Shown: positions 18,296 to 27,435, numbered from the stretch's first letter. The stretch: 64,000 nucleotides of DNA from Nocardioides sp. (GCF_030150155.1 NZ_JASLGR010000018.1:1-64000); one strand, 5' to 3'. Numbers and translations: made by a program. The notes: a model not told the origin generated them from the sequence alone.

Positions 18296-18816
18296 GAGGC
18301 CACCCGGTCCGGGGCCGGAGCCTCCGGGTCGTCGGTCCACTGCGAGGCTCGGGTGTGGAGCCGATCACCGTCGACGTCGTAGTAGTGCATCACGTTCAGG
18401 GGCGGCGAGTAGGCGTGCACACTCACCGCGACCGGCTGCTCCAGGTTTCGCACATCATGAACGTAACCGGTCCCGAAGGTCACTGTCTGCCCCTGTGACC
18501 TGGGCAGATCGATCAATCCGCCCTCGTCGGCGGCCTCGCCCGTCACCCAGACGGCCTCGTTGAGGGTGCCTTCGACGACGGTGAACGCCCCAGCCGAGGG
18601 ACCGTGGTCGTGCAGCTCGGTGCCCTGATCGGTGGTCCAGCTGATCAGCCAGACGTCGACCTGGTCGTCGGCGTGGATCCGGACGTGCCAGCGCTGGTCG
18701 GGGTCGGACTCCACAGCGAACTCCCCGGCCAGGACCCGGTCGGCGAAGGCCCGCGTCACGCCGGCGAGCTCGGCGCGGCTGAGAACGGTGGCGGGGGCAG
18801 GGAGGAGCGTGACCAT
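18292..18816 (-). CDS. Cysteine dioxygenase family protein (cupin)
   Basis: A 174-residue mononuclear iron cupin that would oxidise cysteine to cysteine sulfinate. The first metal motif is TELHDHGPSAGAFTVVEG; the later histidine is in GTGYVHDVRN; VSVHAYSPPL is typical of bacterial CDO type I proteins. The ATG at 18816 is chosen because TATGAT ends 6 bases before it, giving a leaderless transcript. It is the first gene of a six-gene run with 4-base overlaps. Confidence 0.87.
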   Translation of the reverse strand: MVTLLPAPATVLSRAELAGVTRAFADRVLAGEFAVESDPDQRWHVRIHADDQVDVWLISWTTDQGTELHDHGPSAGAFTVVEGTLNEAVWVTGEAADEGGLIDLPRSQGQTVTFGTGYVHDVRNLEQPVAVSVHAYSPPLNVMHYYDVDGDRLHTRASQWTDDPEAPAPDRVAS

Positions 18817-18822
18817 GTCCCC

Positions 18823-18828
18823 ATCATA
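18823..18828 (-). promoter_or_regulatory. -10 element of a leaderless promoter for the cysteine dioxygenase operon
   Basis: TATGAT on the minus strand lies 6 bases before the ATG at 18816. Transcription would therefore begin at the start codon. A TTGTCT hexamer about 15 bases further upstream is a possible but short-spaced -35 element. Confidence 0.45.
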
Positions 18829-18888
18829 GCCAACTAAGTCAGTAGACAATATTGACAGGGTCGAGAGTGAGACGCTCCTCCCCCGGAC

Positions 18889-19467
18889 TCAGGCCGCCCG
18901 CCAGTCCGACACCGGATCGCCGCCCTCACCCGGACCTTCGGCAGGGCCCGACTCGACTCCGTCCAGGGTCGAGGCCAGCACCGTCTCCGCGGCAGCACCA
19001 CCGAGCAGATCGGTGCCCGGCACCGCCCACGGCGGCGTCTCCCCCGACGGAGCGGCGGCCACCTCCGAGGACGGCTCAGCGACGCCCTCGGCCGGCTGCC
19101 CCTCGACCCGCTGCGGCCGGGCGAAGGACGTGGTGCCACGCATCAGGTCATGGCCGACCGAGTCGGCCTCGACCTCCAGCGTGGTCCGCAGGACGCCGTC
19201 CTTGTCGGCCCACTCCTTGACCGTGAGCCGGCCGTGGACCAGGACGGGATCGCCCTTGAAGATCGACCGCTTGACGTTGGGGGCGAGCCGACGCCAGGCA
19301 TTGACCGTGTACCACTGGGTGACGCCGTCGTGCCACTGACCCGTGGCCCGGTTCAGCACCCGCGGTGTGGCGCCGACCCTGAAGTTGGCGACCTGCGTCT
19401 CGCCCACGTCCCGCAGGACGACGTCGCTGCCGACGTTGCCGCGCAGCGTGATGGTGGTGTCGTTCAT
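18889..19467 (-). CDS. ssb: Single-stranded DNA-binding protein (paralogue)
   Basis: A 192-residue OB-fold protein. It begins MNDTTITLRGNVGSDVVLRD and contains TQWYTVNAWRRLAPNVKRSI and KGDPVLVHGRLTVKEW, all typical of SSB. The C-terminal half is a long acidic, low-complexity tail. It ends DPVSDWRAA and lacks the DDDIPF tip that recruits partners in housekeeping SSB, so this is probably the secondary actinobacterial paralogue (inference). A GTCAGGAG site precedes the ATG. Confidence 0.9.
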   Translation of the reverse strand: MNDTTITLRGNVGSDVVLRDVGETQVANFRVGATPRVLNRATGQWHDGVTQWYTVNAWRRLAPNVKRSIFKGDPVLVHGRLTVKEWADKDGVLRTTLEVEADSVGHDLMRGTTSFARPQRVEGQPAEGVAEPSSEVAAAPSGETPPWAVPGTDLLGGAAAETVLASTLDGVESGPAEGPGEGGDPVSDWRAA

Positions 19468-19619
19468 CGAAGCTCCTGACCTCAGGACCCTGGTGGTCCG
19501 TTCGGCACGAGCCTCCCCCGCAGCACGCCCCGCGACCGACGTACGTCGTCAGGCTGGGGATAAGCAGGAGCCGCAGCCCTCTCCGGGAGAGTTCGTGGCT
19601 CCGCGTGGGACGGGTGGGG

Positions 19620-21272
19620 TCAGGACATCGCGCGCGACAGCGCGGTGCGCACCGTCGAGTACGCCGCCAGCTCCTGCTCCACCGGGGCCACCACCAGCTC
19701 CTGGGTGACGCCGCTGACCGCCGAGCGCAGCCGCTCGTCGGCACGGGCCGCCCGGGTGCGGGCGGTCGAGGCAACCAGGATCCGGCAGACCACGGCGAAG
19801 ACGAGGCCGAGCACGATGCCGCCGATCAGCAGCACCAGCGGCAGCGCCATCCCACCGATCTTCGGCATCGAGGAGTCCGAGAGCCCACCGGAGACGGCGG
19901 CCGCGATCGCCCAGACCCCGCCACCGACGGCGGCCAGGATCAGGAGCCACTGCACGACCCGGACCAGACCGGCCCAGACCGGAAGCTTCGAGGCGCCGAG
20001 GTCGGTCTGCCCCAGCGCCTTGTCCAGAGCGTCGCCGAGGTCGTCGACCCGGGAGAGCGAGGCGCGGCGGATCGACTCCTGCCACGGCGCACCGAGCCCG
20101 ACACCGGCGTCCTCGGCCAGCGCCCGGACCTCGGTGTCGACCCGAGCACGCTGCACCGGGGTGGCAGACGGGACGGAGGTGCGCGGTGAGCCGGTGAGCT
20201 CCTTGGCGGAGTCGCCGAGCTCGAGGTGGAGGCGCTTGAGCGGATCGGGCTTGAGAGCGGAGATCCAGGAGATCAGGGGCCAGCCGGTGGCCCGGTTGGC
20301 GCGCATCGACGTCGCCCGCTCGACGGCGTCGACGATGGTCGGCACCCCCGCCGCCTCGGCCAGCGCGTCGTCGAGGGCCTCGACCCGCGACGGCGCCAGC
20401 GAGCGCGGCTTGGCGTCCCCGGAGACACCCTCCAGGGCGGTGGCGGCGGCCTTGATGTCGAGCTCGAGGCGGCTGCGGGTGGCCTTCTTGTCGGCGACCC
20501 GGCGCACGACCTCGCCGCGGAGCTCGTCGACGCCCCAGCCGAGCTTGGCCGACAGCCCGATCACGGGCACGTCGGGCAGACCGTCGGCCTCCAGCAGGCG
20601 CTTGACGTCAGCGAGCATCGACTCGCGGCGCTCCTCGGGGACCTCGTCGATGTGGTTGAGCACCACGACCATGATCTCGGAGTGGCTGCGCAGCGGCTGC
20701 AGGTAGCGGTCGTGGATCGCGGCGTCGGCGTACTTCTGCGGGTCCAGGACCCAGATCAGCATGTCGGCCAGGACGACCAGTCGGTCGACCTCGAGGTGGT
20801 GGGCCACCTCGGTGGAGTCGTGGTCGGGCAGGTCGAGCAGGACGACGCCGTCGAGGTCGCCCGCCTCGCGGCGGGTGTCGAGCATCGAGTCGCGGGTGGT
20901 CTGGTGGCGCTCGGGGATGCCGAGCCACTCCAGCAGCTCCCGCGCCCCCTGCGAACCCCACACGCAGGCGGTCGCCCAGGAGGTCGTGGGCCGGCGTACG
21001 CCGACAGCGGAGAGCTCCAGGCCGGTGAGGGCGTTGAACGTCGAGGACTTGCCCGAGCCGGTGGCACCGGCGACACCGACGACGGTGTGGTCGGCGGAGA
21101 GCTTAAGCCGGCTGCTGGCCCGGTCGACGACGCTCTGCGCCTCACCCAACGCCGACGCGGGCAGACGCCCCTCGGCGGCGGTGATGGCGGTGGCCAGTCC
21201 GTCGATACGTTCACCGATGTCGGTGCCGCCCCTGGTGATCAGGTCCTTGGCACCCTGCAACAGCGAACTCAT
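19620..21272 (-). CDS. Dynamin-like membrane-associated GTPase (B member of the pair)
   Basis: A 550-residue GTPase. G1 is GATGSGKSS, G3 is in LLDLPDHDST and G4-like is VLNHIDEV. Two hydrophobic helices occur near residues 435-505 (LVRVVQWLLILAAVGGGVWA and MALPLVLLIGGIVLGLVFAV), so it is a membrane protein with a large cytosolic head. It resembles the YfjP/HSR1-related and DynB-like proteins of actinobacteria. It follows a second GTPase gene after an 82-base gap. A role in membrane remodelling at division or stress is inferred only. Confidence 0.8.
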   Translation of the reverse strand: MSSLLQGAKDLITRGGTDIGERIDGLATAITAAEGRLPASALGEAQSVVDRASSRLKLSADHTVVGVAGATGSGKSSTFNALTGLELSAVGVRRPTTSWATACVWGSQGARELLEWLGIPERHQTTRDSMLDTRREAGDLDGVVLLDLPDHDSTEVAHHLEVDRLVVLADMLIWVLDPQKYADAAIHDRYLQPLRSHSEIMVVVLNHIDEVPEERRESMLADVKRLLEADGLPDVPVIGLSAKLGWGVDELRGEVVRRVADKKATRSRLELDIKAAATALEGVSGDAKPRSLAPSRVEALDDALAEAAGVPTIVDAVERATSMRANRATGWPLISWISALKPDPLKRLHLELGDSAKELTGSPRTSVPSATPVQRARVDTEVRALAEDAGVGLGAPWQESIRRASLSRVDDLGDALDKALGQTDLGASKLPVWAGLVRVVQWLLILAAVGGGVWAIAAAVSGGLSDSSMPKIGGMALPLVLLIGGIVLGLVFAVVCRILVASTARTRAARADERLRSAVSGVTQELVVAPVEQELAAYSTVRTALSRAMS

Positions 21273-21354
21273 GAACTCTCCCGGACTCCCACTTCATCGA
21301 CCCTGACCGCGTGTCACGACGCCCTCAGCCTAACGGTCGAGGGACCATGAAGGG

Positions 21355-23091
21355 CTATTCGCCCTGCTGCGCGGCGAAGCGAGCGTCGTCGACACGGCGG
21401 GCCGCCTGACGCAGACGCTCGGGAGCGTCGGCGTCGATGGCCAGGGCGTCGACCAGCTCGGTGTAGCGCGCCTCCTCGACGGCGAACAGGTTCCGCACCC
21501 GTGCTTCGAGGGCTGCCCGGGCCCGCTGGGCCATCGTGCGGACGGCCTGGTCGCCGAAGACGGCCTCCAGGAGCTTCTGCCCCACCACGGCCGAGCCACC
21601 GGCGATGCCGACCTCGGCACCGGTCAGCCCCGCCGTGCTGGCGAAGACGACCATCATCAGCGCGACGGAGAGCCCGTTGACGCCGTAGGCGAGGAACTTC
21701 GCGGTGGCGCGCTTGTCGGCACCCTCGGCCTTGACCATCTCCAGGACCTCGCCCTGCCACTCGCGCACGGCGCGCTCGGCCTGGCGGCGCAGGTCGCGCG
21801 AGGCGCGGCCCAGGTCGCCGGGGGCGGCGTCGAGCAGGCCACGCCCGGCGGGCAGCTGGAGCCAGGCGGCCTGGGCACGCTCGGCGGCGGCCTCGGCGTG
21901 CTCGAGGATGAGCAGCTCCAGGCCGGAGCCGACGGCGACCGAGACGTGCTCGGCCTCCTGCGGCTTGCCCTTGACGGCGCTGACGAAGCGGTCGCGCAGC
22001 TTGGAGACCTTGGACTCCAGGGAGCGCAGCAGGTCACCGGTGCCGACGAACTCCTGCCAGCGGGCCAGGACCTCGCCCCGCAGCATGGTGCCGTCGGCGG
22101 TCGCGGCGACGATGGCCGCGACGCTGTTCTCGTACGCCGCCACGGCGTCGGACCGCAGGACGGTGACGGCACTCGCCTGCTGGCCCGAGGCATCGGCGAC
22201 CGGGTAGGACCTGCGCGCGACCATCCGCACGGCTCCATCGAGGGTCTGCTGGACCACCGCGTGCCGGGCACCGGCGTCGTCGGCGAGCATCTCCAGCCAG
22301 CCGCGGATCTCGGCCACGTAGGACGCGTCGAGCAGGCCGTCGTCGGAGACCTTGCCCTCGTTGACGATGAAGAGCGGGCTGTCCTTGAGGCCCCGCGAGG
22401 CGAGCATCCGGGCCAGGTGGGTGGCCACGGTGCGGACCGCGTCGGTGGGGGTCCGGTCCAGGACCACGGCGACGGCCGTGGAGCGCTCGGCGGCGGAGCG
22501 GAGGAACTCCCACGGCACCTGGTCGGCGTAGCGCGCCGCGGAGGTGACGAAGACCCACAGGTCGGCGGCGGCGAGGAGCTGGGCCGCGAGCACGCGGTTC
22601 TGCTCCTCGACCGAGTCGACGTCGGGGGCGTCCAGGATCGCCAGCCCGGCCGGGATCTTCTCCGAGGCGACGAGCTGGAGGGCGTGCGGGTCGTTGGTGG
22701 CGTGCGTGACGCGCTCCAGGTCCGGCAGCAGCCGGTCCTGGCCGAACCAGTCCGCATCGGCCGGGTTGTGCACCAGCACTGGGGACCGGGTTGTCGGGCG
22801 GAGCAGGCCGGGCGTGGTGACCCGGTCCCCCACCAGCGAGTTGACCAGCGTGGACTTGCCCGCGCCGGTGGAGCCTCCGACGACCGCGAGCAGCGGCGCG
22901 TCGATCGTCATCATCCGAGGGATGACGTAGTCCTCGAGCTGACCGATCAGCTCGCCCCGAGTGGCGCGCTGGGCATCCACTCCGGGCAGGTCGAGGGGCA
23001 GCACCGCGTCGGCGAGCGCCTGGCGCAGTCGCACCAGTGCGGTCACCATCCGCGTGCCGTCAGCACTGTTGCCGGCGTCCGAAGCCGTCAT
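21355..23091 (-). CDS. Dynamin-like GTPase (A member of the pair)
   Basis: A 578-residue protein. The GTP-binding P-loop is GGSTGAGKST, followed by LLRPTTRSPVL (G2 threonine) and LAILDAPDVDS (G3); VLDRTPTD serves as the G4-like motif. A hydrophobic segment near residues 470-510 (NGLSVALMMVVFASTAGL) may dip into the membrane. Long amphipathic helices surround it. The start at 23091 overlaps the PrsW stop by 4 bases, so the protease and GTPase genes are coupled. Confidence 0.8.
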   Translation of the reverse strand: MTASDAGNSADGTRMVTALVRLRQALADAVLPLDLPGVDAQRATRGELIGQLEDYVIPRMMTIDAPLLAVVGGSTGAGKSTLVNSLVGDRVTTPGLLRPTTRSPVLVHNPADADWFGQDRLLPDLERVTHATNDPHALQLVASEKIPAGLAILDAPDVDSVEEQNRVLAAQLLAAADLWVFVTSAARYADQVPWEFLRSAAERSTAVAVVLDRTPTDAVRTVATHLARMLASRGLKDSPLFIVNEGKVSDDGLLDASYVAEIRGWLEMLADDAGARHAVVQQTLDGAVRMVARRSYPVADASGQQASAVTVLRSDAVAAYENSVAAIVAATADGTMLRGEVLARWQEFVGTGDLLRSLESKVSKLRDRFVSAVKGKPQEAEHVSVAVGSGLELLILEHAEAAAERAQAAWLQLPAGRGLLDAAPGDLGRASRDLRRQAERAVREWQGEVLEMVKAEGADKRATAKFLAYGVNGLSVALMMVVFASTAGLTGAEVGIAGGSAVVGQKLLEAVFGDQAVRTMAQRARAALEARVRNLFAVEEARYTELVDALAIDADAPERLRQAARRVDDARFAAQQGE

Positions 23092-24197
23092 GGGTTGAGC
23101 ACCACCTGTCCGGGAAATGCGATGGTCGGCCTGACCTTACCGATCCTGTCGACATACGCCTGTCCTCGCGCCGTGAAATCAGGCGGAGGAGTGCCGCGCA
23201 GGAAGCGGTAGTGCAAGAAGCCGAGCTCGATCGCTGCCCCTTGATACTCCCTCATCGCTGCTTCAGCCGTTGCACCGCCCACCTGTCGGGCGTGCTGGCG
23301 GGCCTGGCGGCGGGCCCGGAGATCGACGATCCAGCCGATGTCGCTGCGTGGCAGCAGACCACGTTCGGCGCAGTCCACCAGCGCGATCTCGAGCACCTTG
23401 GCCTCCGAGCCGCGGGCCCACAGGGCGAGTGCTCCGACGCCGGCGAAGACCGGCACCATCAGCACCGTGTAGACCGAGACGAAGCCACCCATGCCGTAGA
23501 CCGTCGAGGCGTTCCAGACGCTGTGGGCGATCACGGCGACGACGTACCCGCCCAGCGGCAGCAGCACGCGCCCGAGCCGGCTCCGCGTGCCCACAGCGAG
23601 GCCGACGCCGACACCGGTGAACGCGGTGAAGAGCGGGTGCGCGAACGGGCTGGCCAGGCAGCGGATCACGAAGGTCTCGGTGAGCGCCTGGGTGCCGCCC
23701 GGCCCGATCCCGTCGGTGCCATTGTAGGCGGCGGCGAGGTAGAGGATGTTCTCGGTGAACGCGAAGCCGATGCCGACCATGCCGGCGTAGACGATGCCGT
23801 CGAGGATGCCGTCGAGCTCGTCGCGGCGCCACCACAGCAGGGCGACCAGGAACGCACCCTTGACCGCCTCCTCGATCACCGGCGCCCCGAACGCGACGCC
23901 CTGATCGCTGCTCAGGCCGGCCATCACGCCGCCGATGCCCTCCAGGACCACGGCGGCGAAGACGGCGACGAAGGCGCCCCAGGCCAGGCCGAGGGCGAGC
24001 AGCGAGGGCGGCTCGGGCTCGTAGCGGTCCAGCCAGAGGTACGCCGACACCAGCGGCACCACGGGCAGCGCTGCCAGCACGGTCGCCACCACCATCGTCC
24101 GGGGCGCGCCGGACAGGGCCAGGACCGTCACGGTCGGCAGGGCCGCGAGGACGACCACGAGGGAGACGATCACGGTGAAGGCACGCCCCGTGCTCAC
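23088..24197 (-). CDS. PrsW-family intramembrane metalloprotease
   Basis: About 369 residues with around eight membrane helices. The family catalytic motifs are all present: EEAVKGAFLVALLWW, FAFTENILYLAAAY, FAHPLFTAFTG and AVIAHSVWNAS. Related PrsW cleaves the anti-sigma factor RsiW in Bacillus; here the target is unknown. The C-terminal 90 residues are cytoplasmic and basic. GTG at 24197 is preferred because GGAGG precedes it; ATG at 24224 is an alternative. The stop overlaps the dynamin-like gene start. Confidence 0.87.
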   Translation of the reverse strand: MSTGRAFTVIVSLVVVLAALPTVTVLALSGAPRTMVVATVLAALPVVPLVSAYLWLDRYEPEPPSLLALGLAWGAFVAVFAAVVLEGIGGVMAGLSSDQGVAFGAPVIEEAVKGAFLVALLWWRRDELDGILDGIVYAGMVGIGFAFTENILYLAAAYNGTDGIGPGGTQALTETFVIRCLASPFAHPLFTAFTGVGVGLAVGTRSRLGRVLLPLGGYVVAVIAHSVWNASTVYGMGGFVSVYTVLMVPVFAGVGALALWARGSEAKVLEIALVDCAERGLLPRSDIGWIVDLRARRQARQHARQVGGATAEAAMREYQGAAIELGFLHYRFLRGTPPPDFTARGQAYVDRIGKVRPTIAFPGQVVLNP

Positions 24198-24275
24198 CGC
24201 GTGATCCCTCCGCTCCCGACGCATGGGACCAACCATCCCATCCGGGAGCCTGTTCGCGCTCATTACAGTGGAGTC

Positions 24276-25652
24276 ATGAGCACCGAGCAGACTCCCAGCA
24301 CGACCCCCGCGACGCAGTCCCACGACGGCAAGGTGCCGGAGGCGTGGTCGAGCTTCATGCGGTCCGGCTGGGGCGATCGCGAGCTCGACGTCGCCGCGCA
24401 TCCGGTGGCCGCGCTGGCCGCCGCCCGCCGCGAGCGCCTGGCCGCGCAATTCCCCGGCGAGCGCCTGGTGATCGGGTCGGGCACCTACAAGGTGCGCTCG
24501 AACGACACCGACTACCGGTTCCGTCCCGAGACGGCGCACACCTACTTCACCGGCAACCAGACCTCGGACGCGACCCTGGTGATCGAGCCCGACGGTGGTG
24601 CCGTGCTGTACGCCCGGCCGCGTTCCTCGCGTGAGACCGACGAGTTCTTCCGCGACCGGGTCTACGGCGAGCTGTGGGCGGGCCGTCGCCCCTCGGCCAA
24701 GGAGATCAGCGACTCCCTCGGGATCGAGGTCCGCCACGTCGACGACCTCGACGCCGCCCTGCGCGACGCCACCCCCACCCGGGTGCACGGCACCGACGAG
24801 GACCTGACCCGGGTGGCCTCGGAGGCCCGTCTGGTCAAGGACGCCTGGGAGATCGGCGAGCTCCAGGAGGCCTGCGACATCACGGCGCTGGGCTTCGAGG
24901 ACTCCGTCAAGGAGTGGGACAACGTCCGCACCTACGGCGAGCGCTGGATCGAGGGCACGTTCTTCCGTCGGGCCCGCGCGATGGGCAACGACATCGGCTA
25001 CGACTCGATCGTCGGCGCGGGCTCGCACGCCACCACCCTGCACTGGATCGACAACACCGGCCCGGTCCGCGACGGCCAGCTGGCGCTGCTGGACATGGGC
25101 GTGGAGGGCCGCAACCTCTACACCGCCGACATCACCCGCACGCTGCCGGTCAGCGGCACGTTCACGCCGCTGCAGCGCGACCTGTACAGCCTGGTCCTGC
25201 GCGCTCAGCAGGCCGGGATCGAGGCGATCAAGCCGGGTGCCGCCTTCCGGGCCTCGCACCACGCCGCGGTCGAGGTGCTGGCCCACGGCCTGGGCGACCT
25301 CGGCCTGCTCCCGGTCTCCGTCGAGGAGGCTCTGGACGAGAACTCGAAGGTGTACTCGCGCTGGACGCTGCACTCGGTGAGCCACATGCTCGGCATGGAC
25401 GTGCACGACTGCGCCTCCTCGGCGCCCGACGCCTACCTGGAGGGCACCCTGGCCGAGGGCATGGTCCTCACCGTCGAGCCGGGCCTCTACTTCCAGATCG
25501 ACGACCTGCTGGTGCCCGAGGAGCTGCGTGGCATCGGCATCCGGATCGAGGACGACCTGCTGGTGACCGCCGACGGCAGCCGGAACCTGTCGGCGGCGCT
25601 GCCGCGCGAGGTCGAGGCGATCGAGGAGTGGATGGGTCGCCTCATCCCCTGA
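24276..25652 (+). CDS. pepP: Xaa-Pro aminopeptidase (aminopeptidase P, M24B)
   Basis: A 458-residue enzyme that removes N-terminal residues preceding proline. The N-terminal creatinase-like domain includes YRFRPETAHTYFTGN. Metal ligands are in LLDMGVEGRNLYTADITRT (two aspartates), SVSHMLGMDVHD (histidine), LTVEPGLYF (glutamate) and GIGIRIEDDLLV (glutamate). TACAGT ends 6 bases before the ATG, so the transcript is probably leaderless. Confidence 0.95.
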   Translation: MSTEQTPSTTPATQSHDGKVPEAWSSFMRSGWGDRELDVAAHPVAALAAARRERLAAQFPGERLVIGSGTYKVRSNDTDYRFRPETAHTYFTGNQTSDATLVIEPDGGAVLYARPRSSRETDEFFRDRVYGELWAGRRPSAKEISDSLGIEVRHVDDLDAALRDATPTRVHGTDEDLTRVASEARLVKDAWEIGELQEACDITALGFEDSVKEWDNVRTYGERWIEGTFFRRARAMGNDIGYDSIVGAGSHATTLHWIDNTGPVRDGQLALLDMGVEGRNLYTADITRTLPVSGTFTPLQRDLYSLVLRAQQAGIEAIKPGAAFRASHHAAVEVLAHGLGDLGLLPVSVEEALDENSKVYSRWTLHSVSHMLGMDVHDCASSAPDAYLEGTLAEGMVLTVEPGLYFQIDDLLVPEELRGIGIRIEDDLLVTADGSRNLSAALPREVEAIEEWMGRLIP

Positions 25653-25675
25653 TTTCTGCCCTGATCGCTGCTCCC

Positions 25676-25725
25676 GTACGACGATGGCGGGACCGCCCCG
25701 AGGGGTGGTCCCGCCATCGTCGTAC
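25676..25725. terminator. Strong hairpin terminator between pepP and the quinone reductase gene
   Basis: A 19-base perfect stem (gtacgacgatggcgggacc and its complement) encloses a short G/C-rich loop. It lies 23 bases after the pepP stop and 26 bases from the convergent gene, so it can end both transcripts. Confidence 0.85.
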
Positions 25726-25751
25726 TGCCGGGGGCGACTGGCCGAGGTGAC

Positions 25752-26603
25752 TCAGGCGGTGGCGGCCCGGACCACGTCGGCCAGCGGGGTGCTGGGCCGG
25801 CCGATCAGGGTGCTGAGGTCGCCGGAGTCGACGTACAGGTCGCCGCGGGCCAGGCCGAGGTCGGAGTCGGCCAGGATCTCGGCGAACGGCGCGGGGACGC
25901 CGGCACCGGTGAGCGCCTCGATGTACTCGGCGGCGGGCAGGTCGGTGTAGACCACCGGCGTGCCGGTGACCTCGGTGACGGTGGCGGCGTACTCGGGCAG
26001 CGTGAACGGCGTGCCACCCAGCTCGTAGGACTCGCGCGGGGCGGGGTCGAGGAGGACCGCGGCGGCAGCCTCGGCGTAGTCGGCGCGGGTGGCGGCCGAG
26101 ACCTTGCCGGTGCCGGCACTGCCCAGCACGGCACCGTGCTGGAGCTGGACGCCGAGCTGGTCGGTGTAGTTCTCGATGTACCAGCCGTTGCGCAGGAAGG
26201 CGTGCGGCAGGCCGGACTCCTCGATCGCGAGCTCGGTCTGGAGGTGCTCGGCGGCCAGCGCCATCGACCCCTCGGTGACGTTGGCGATCGAGGTGTAGGC
26301 CAGCAGCGCGACGCCGGCGTCCTGGGCCGCGGTGATGACGTTGAGGTGCTGGGGCAGACGCTGGCCGACCTCACTGCTGGAGACCAGCAGGACGCGGTCC
26401 ACGCCGGCGAAGGCGGTGGTCAGGGCGGCGACGTCGGTGTAGTCGGCGACGCGGGTCTGGACGCCGAGGGGCGCAAGGGCGGCGAGGCGCTCCTCGCTGC
26501 GGCCGACGGCGACGAGGTCGGAGGCGGCGACGCCGCGAGCCAGGAGTGCGTCGATGACGAGGCGGCCGAGGTGGCCGGTGGCACCGGTGACGGCGATGGT
26601 CAT
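25752..26603 (-). CDS. NAD(P)H:quinone oxidoreductase, NmrA/QorB-like SDR
   Basis: A 283-residue atypical short-chain dehydrogenase. The dinucleotide-binding motif is AVTGATGHLGRLV. The pattern LLVSSSEVGQR, LLAYTSIANV and FLRNGWYIENY matches the YtfG/QorB family that reduces quinones. It is divergent from an HxlR-type regulator gene across 95 bases, an arrangement known for QorR/YodB-regulated quinone detoxification. Regulation by that neighbour is inferred. Confidence 0.88.
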   Translation of the reverse strand: MTIAVTGATGHLGRLVIDALLARGVAASDLVAVGRSEERLAALAPLGVQTRVADYTDVAALTTAFAGVDRVLLVSSSEVGQRLPQHLNVITAAQDAGVALLAYTSIANVTEGSMALAAEHLQTELAIEESGLPHAFLRNGWYIENYTDQLGVQLQHGAVLGSAGTGKVSAATRADYAEAAAAVLLDPAPRESYELGGTPFTLPEYAATVTEVTGTPVVYTDLPAAEYIEALTGAGVPAPFAEILADSDLGLARGDLYVDSGDLSTLIGRPSTPLADVVRAATA

Positions 26604-26698
26604 GGAAGTGGTCCTTTCGAGGGTGACATCAGGTCTAACCCATCCTGAAGAGAGTCACTTCCCAGATGACAGTACGCACTTTCAAGTAAGGTGGCGCG

Positions 26699-27076
26699 AT
26701 GAGCACCGCCCCCGACCTGATCGAGCTGCAGACCCGCTTCCCCGGAGGCGTCTTCCCCGCCGACTGCCCGAGCCGGGCGCTGCTCGACCACGTGATGAGC
26801 AAGTGGGGCGTGCTGGTGCTGGTCTCGCTGGCCGAGCGACCGCACCGCTGGAGCGAGCTGCGCCGACGGGCCGAGGGGGTCAGCGAGAAGATGCTGGCCC
26901 AGACCCTGAAGATCCTGGAGGCCGACGGCTTCGTCCACCGCGAGCAGCAGCCGGTGATGCCACCCCGGGTCGACTACAGCCTGACCCGGGCGGGCGAGGA
27001 ACTGGCGCTGATGCTGCGCCCGCTGCTCGTCTGGCTCGCCGATCACGCCGAGCAGACCGCCCGCGACGACGCCTGA
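26699..27076 (+). CDS. HxlR-family redox-sensing transcriptional regulator
   Basis: A 125-residue winged-helix protein. The HxlR core is WGVLVLVSLAERPHRWSELR, then VSEKMLAQTLKILEADGFVHR. A single cysteine near the N terminus (ADCPSR) sits where YodB and QorR sense quinones or oxidants. TAAGGT lies exactly 6 bases before the ATG, so the transcript is probably leaderless. It very likely represses the divergent quinone reductase gene. Confidence 0.88.
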   Translation: MSTAPDLIELQTRFPGGVFPADCPSRALLDHVMSKWGVLVLVSLAERPHRWSELRRRAEGVSEKMLAQTLKILEADGFVHREQQPVMPPRVDYSLTRAGEELALMLRPLLVWLADHAEQTARDDA

Positions 27077-27086
27077 CGAGCAGGAC

Positions 27087-27162
27087 TGGCGCCCCCGGAA
27101 GGATTCGAACCTTCGACCGGCGGATTAGAAGGCCGCTGCTCTATCCCCTGAGCTACGGAGGC
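27087..27162 (-). tRNA. tRNA-Arg (anticodon TCT)
   Basis: A 76-base cloverleaf on the minus strand. The acceptor arm GCCTCCG pairs with CGGGGGC with one G-U pair, the D arm is GCTCAGGGGATAGAGC, the anticodon loop is CTTCTAA and the T arm has GGTTCGAATCC. The 3' CCA is encoded. The anticodon stem has one C-T mismatch next to the loop. The ends show no target-site duplication, so it is not used by the mobile element in this window. Confidence 0.93.
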
Positions 27163-27435
27163 TGGGACGGGCCAATCCTGGCATCTCCGATCAGTGTCGC
27201 GCGCCCCGGCCCCCACGTCCACGGTCCCATGCCGTCCGGGAGCACCGAGACGCCCCGGATCGACACAGGACCGACCCAGGACCGACTCAGGACCGTGGGC
27301 CGCCGCCGGCCCTCGACAGCAGGGGTCCCAAACCGGCACCCTGGGCGGCTAGGAGAAACTTTTACCTCAATCTGGGTATCCGCCGTGGGGTCCGTCGTGG
27401 CGGGTGTCCGCCGTTCGTCTCCACTCGGGAGTCTC
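27163..27435. other. Intergenic region upstream of tRNA-Arg and the CAP protein gene
   Basis: The region separates divergent tRNA-Arg and a secreted-protein gene, so it should hold both promoters. A short near-repeat (gaccgacccaggaccg followed by gactcaggaccg) is visible near 27270. No RNA gene or convincing ORF is seen. Confidence 0.4.

Noticed and set aside
27087..27162. tRNA-Arg as an integration site
   Set aside because: No duplicated tRNA 3' end and no integrase gene lie nearby. The one clear element in the window uses the pilus ATPase gene.
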